DNA from: JAENVU01 sp038250905
GTDB taxonomy: Bacteria; Actinomycetota; Acidimicrobiia; IMCC26256; JAENVU01
Assembly: GCA_038250905.1 (NCBI GenBank)
Contig: JBBSBV010000012.1
Location: 1-64,000, forward strand
DNA length: 64,000 bases
Direction of reading: 5' to 3'
A program made the translations under genes and the position numbers. The notes under the pieces were generated by a model. The model was given only the letters and a program-made list of their open reading frames with translations. It had not been told where the DNA came from and searched no databases. Positions 62,529 through 64,000 of this stretch are shown here, piece after piece; the stretch's first letter is position 1; each line of letters starts with the position of its first letter.

Positions 62529-64000
62529 ACGGCGCCTCGCCGGACGTCGACGCCTTCCGTGCGTTGGCGCGGGAGTACACGGTGGTCCCGGTCTGGCGGG
62601 AGGTCCTGGCCGACCTCGAAACGCCGGTGTCGGCTTTCCTCAAACTCGTCGGTGACGGCGACGGTTTCCTGCTCGAGTCCGTGGAGCACGGCCAGCACTG
62701 GGGCCGGTTCTCCTTCATCGGACGCGATCCCGTGCTCACGTTGATCGCGCACGGCAACACCGTGACTGCGATCGGCGACCTCCCACCCGACGTGCCCACC
62801 GATGCCGGGGCCCTCGCAGCCATGGAGGCCCTGCTCGCGCGGTACCGGGCGCCGCAGTTCGATTCGCTGCCACCGTTCCACGGGGGCGTCGTCGGCTACC
62901 TCGGGTACGACGTCGTGCGCGAGATCGAACGCCTCCCCAACGTGCCCGACGATCCGATCGGCTGGCCCGACGCGGTACTCGCCCTCACCGGTCACGTCAC
63001 CGCCTTCGACCACTACCGCCAGCGGTTGTTCCTCATCGAGAACATCTTCATCGCCGACGACATGACCGACGCCGACCTCGACGCGGCGTACGCCCGTGCT
63101 GTGGCTCGGATCGATGCGCTGGTTGCTGATCTGGCCGAGCCGCTCCCGTACACACCGTCGCCGCCACCGGCCGATGCGTTGCACGAACTCCCACCGTTCA
63201 CCAGCTCGATGGCCGAGGGCGACTACTGCCGCGCGGTCGAGGCGGCACGGGAGTACATCTTCGCCGGCGACATCTTCCAGGTGGTGCTCGCCCAACGGTT
63301 CGACCTCGAAGGGACCTACATCCCGTTCGACGTCTACCGGGTGCTACGCCAGGTGAACCCGTCGCCGTACATGTACTTCATCCGGCACGACGAGGCGACG
63401 ATCGCCGGGTCGTCACCGGAGCCCATGGTCCAGGTGACCGACGGCCGGGTCGTCAGTCGTCCGATCGCCGGCACCCGGTTCCGCGGCCGCACCGCGGAAC
63501 ACGATCGCCACATGGCAGCGGAGCTGAGTGAGGATCCGAAGGAGCGGGCCGAGCACGTGATGCTCGTCGACCTCGCCCGGAACGACGTCGGCCGCGTGGT
63601 CACGTTCGGCACCGAGCAGGTCGACGAACTCATGGTGCTCGAGCGGTACTCGCATGTGATGCACCTCACCTCGCAGGTCTCCGGCGATCTCGCGCCCGGG
63701 CGGTCGGCGGTCGACGTGTTGCGCGCCACGTTCCCCGCCGGCACTGTGAGCGGTGCCCCCAAGGTGCGGGCCATGGAGATCATCGACGAGCTCGAACCGG
63801 TGAAACGGGGGCCGTACGCAGGGGTCGTCGGCTACCTCGACTTCTCCGGGAACCTCGACACCGCGATCGCGATCCGCACCATGGTGTGGCGGGGCGACCA
63901 GGCGAGCGTCCAGGCCGGGGCCGGGATCGTGGCCGACAGCGACGCCGAACTCGAGAACCTCGAATGTCACAACAAAGCCAAGGCACTGCTCACGGCGGCC
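62525..64000 (+). CDS. trpE: anthranilate synthase component I (runs off the right edge)
   Basis: 492 codons are present with no stop. LLES near residue 46 belongs to the tryptophan-binding site, so feedback inhibition is expected. The chorismate-binding domain shows IFAGDIFQVVLAQRF, NPSPYMYF, GSSPEPMVQV, PIAGTRFRG, LVDLARNDVGRV and AGTVSGAPKVRAMEII. Only about the last 10-30 residues lie outside. It starts with a GTG overlapping hisI, linking tryptophan to histidine synthesis. Confidence 0.96.
   Translation, partial: MNGASPDVDAFRALAREYTVVPVWREVLADLETPVSAFLKLVGDGDGFLLESVEHGQHWGRFSFIGRDPVLTLIAHGNTVTAIGDLPPDVPTDAGALAAMEALLARYRAPQFDSLPPFHGGVVGYLGYDVVREIERLPNVPDDPIGWPDAVLALTGHVTAFDHYRQRLFLIENIFIADDMTDADLDAAYARAVARIDALVADLAEPLPYTPSPPPADALHELPPFTSSMAEGDYCRAVEAAREYIFAGDIFQVVLAQRFDLEGTYIPFDVYRVLRQVNPSPYMYFIRHDEATIAGSSPEPMVQVTDGRVVSRPIAGTRFRGRTAEHDRHMAAELSEDPKERAEHVMLVDLARNDVGRVVTFGTEQVDELMVLERYSHVMHLTSQVSGDLAPGRSAVDVLRATFPAGTVSGAPKVRAMEIIDELEPVKRGPYAGVVGYLDFSGNLDTAIAIRTMVWRGDQASVQAGAGIVADSDAELENLECHNKAKALLTAA

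Overview
The window looks like chromosomal DNA of a high-GC actinobacterium. Evidence: GTG and TTG starts are common, coding is dense with many 3-4 nt ATGA/GTGA/TTGA overlaps, several genes look leaderless (a TANNNT -10 element 6-9 nt before the start codon), and there is a mycothiol synthase, a Ddn-type deazaflavin oxidoreductase, an Eis-like acetyltransferase and a homodimeric AceE. The subtilase with C-terminal GGYxLDGFGG repeats and the overall gene mix recall Acidimicrobiia, but that placement is inference.

Region 1 (1-13,881) is a genomic island of visibly lower GC. It is bounded by a perfect 48-bp direct repeat made of the 3' end of a tRNA-Gly(GCC) gene (3-50 and 13,834-13,881). A short relic resembling the C-terminus of a tyrosine integrase lies just inside the left repeat. 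The cargo is a polysaccharide assembly locus: an initiating sugar-phosphate transferase, two GT2 glycosyltransferases, a Wzx flippase, a Wzy polymerase/ligase, a Wzz-CpsD tyrosine-kinase-type protein, a PslG-like lipoprotein glycosidase, a sulfotransferase, a 2-oxoglutarate oxygenase, and an overlapping phosphoribosyltransferase plus HAD-phosphatase pair. That pair could be a split two-step ribofuranosyltransferase using PRPP. A sulfated, ribofuranose-containing exopolysaccharide is the working hypothesis.

Region 2 (13.9-29.6 kb) is catabolic and redox: an FdhF/YdeP-like molybdoenzyme, a lipoprotein, a dienelactone hydrolase plus ATP-dependent DNA ligase pair, a carbonic anhydrase/flavin monooxygenase/glutamine-amidotransferase operon, a Rieske oxygenase, a FAD 2-hydroxyacid oxidase/ThDP enzyme/PNPOx operon, a DnaJ-like protein, a lipocalin-like protein and an acyl-CoA dehydrogenase.

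Region 3 (29.7-50 kb) is mixed: an orphan FtsX/MacB-type permease, two tRNA-Val genes (GAC and CAC), a PQQ-repeat lipoprotein, DUF4097 plus adenylate cyclase, aceE, nitroreductases, a PAP2 phosphatase, a secreted subtilase with five C-terminal repeats, a DUF255 thioredoxin-like protein, a C69-type hydrolase, and an M2/M3-like metallopeptidase.

Region 4 (50-64 kb) holds rlmN-mshD divergent from nth-eis-like, then hisD-hisC-hisB-hisA. A block of unrelated genes (hydrolase, thioesterase, SDR, prolyl oligopeptidase) follows, then hisI-trpE running off the right edge. hisH and hisF are not in the window. Two divergent pairs (mshD/nth and hydrolase/thioesterase) share symmetric bidirectional leaderless promoters.
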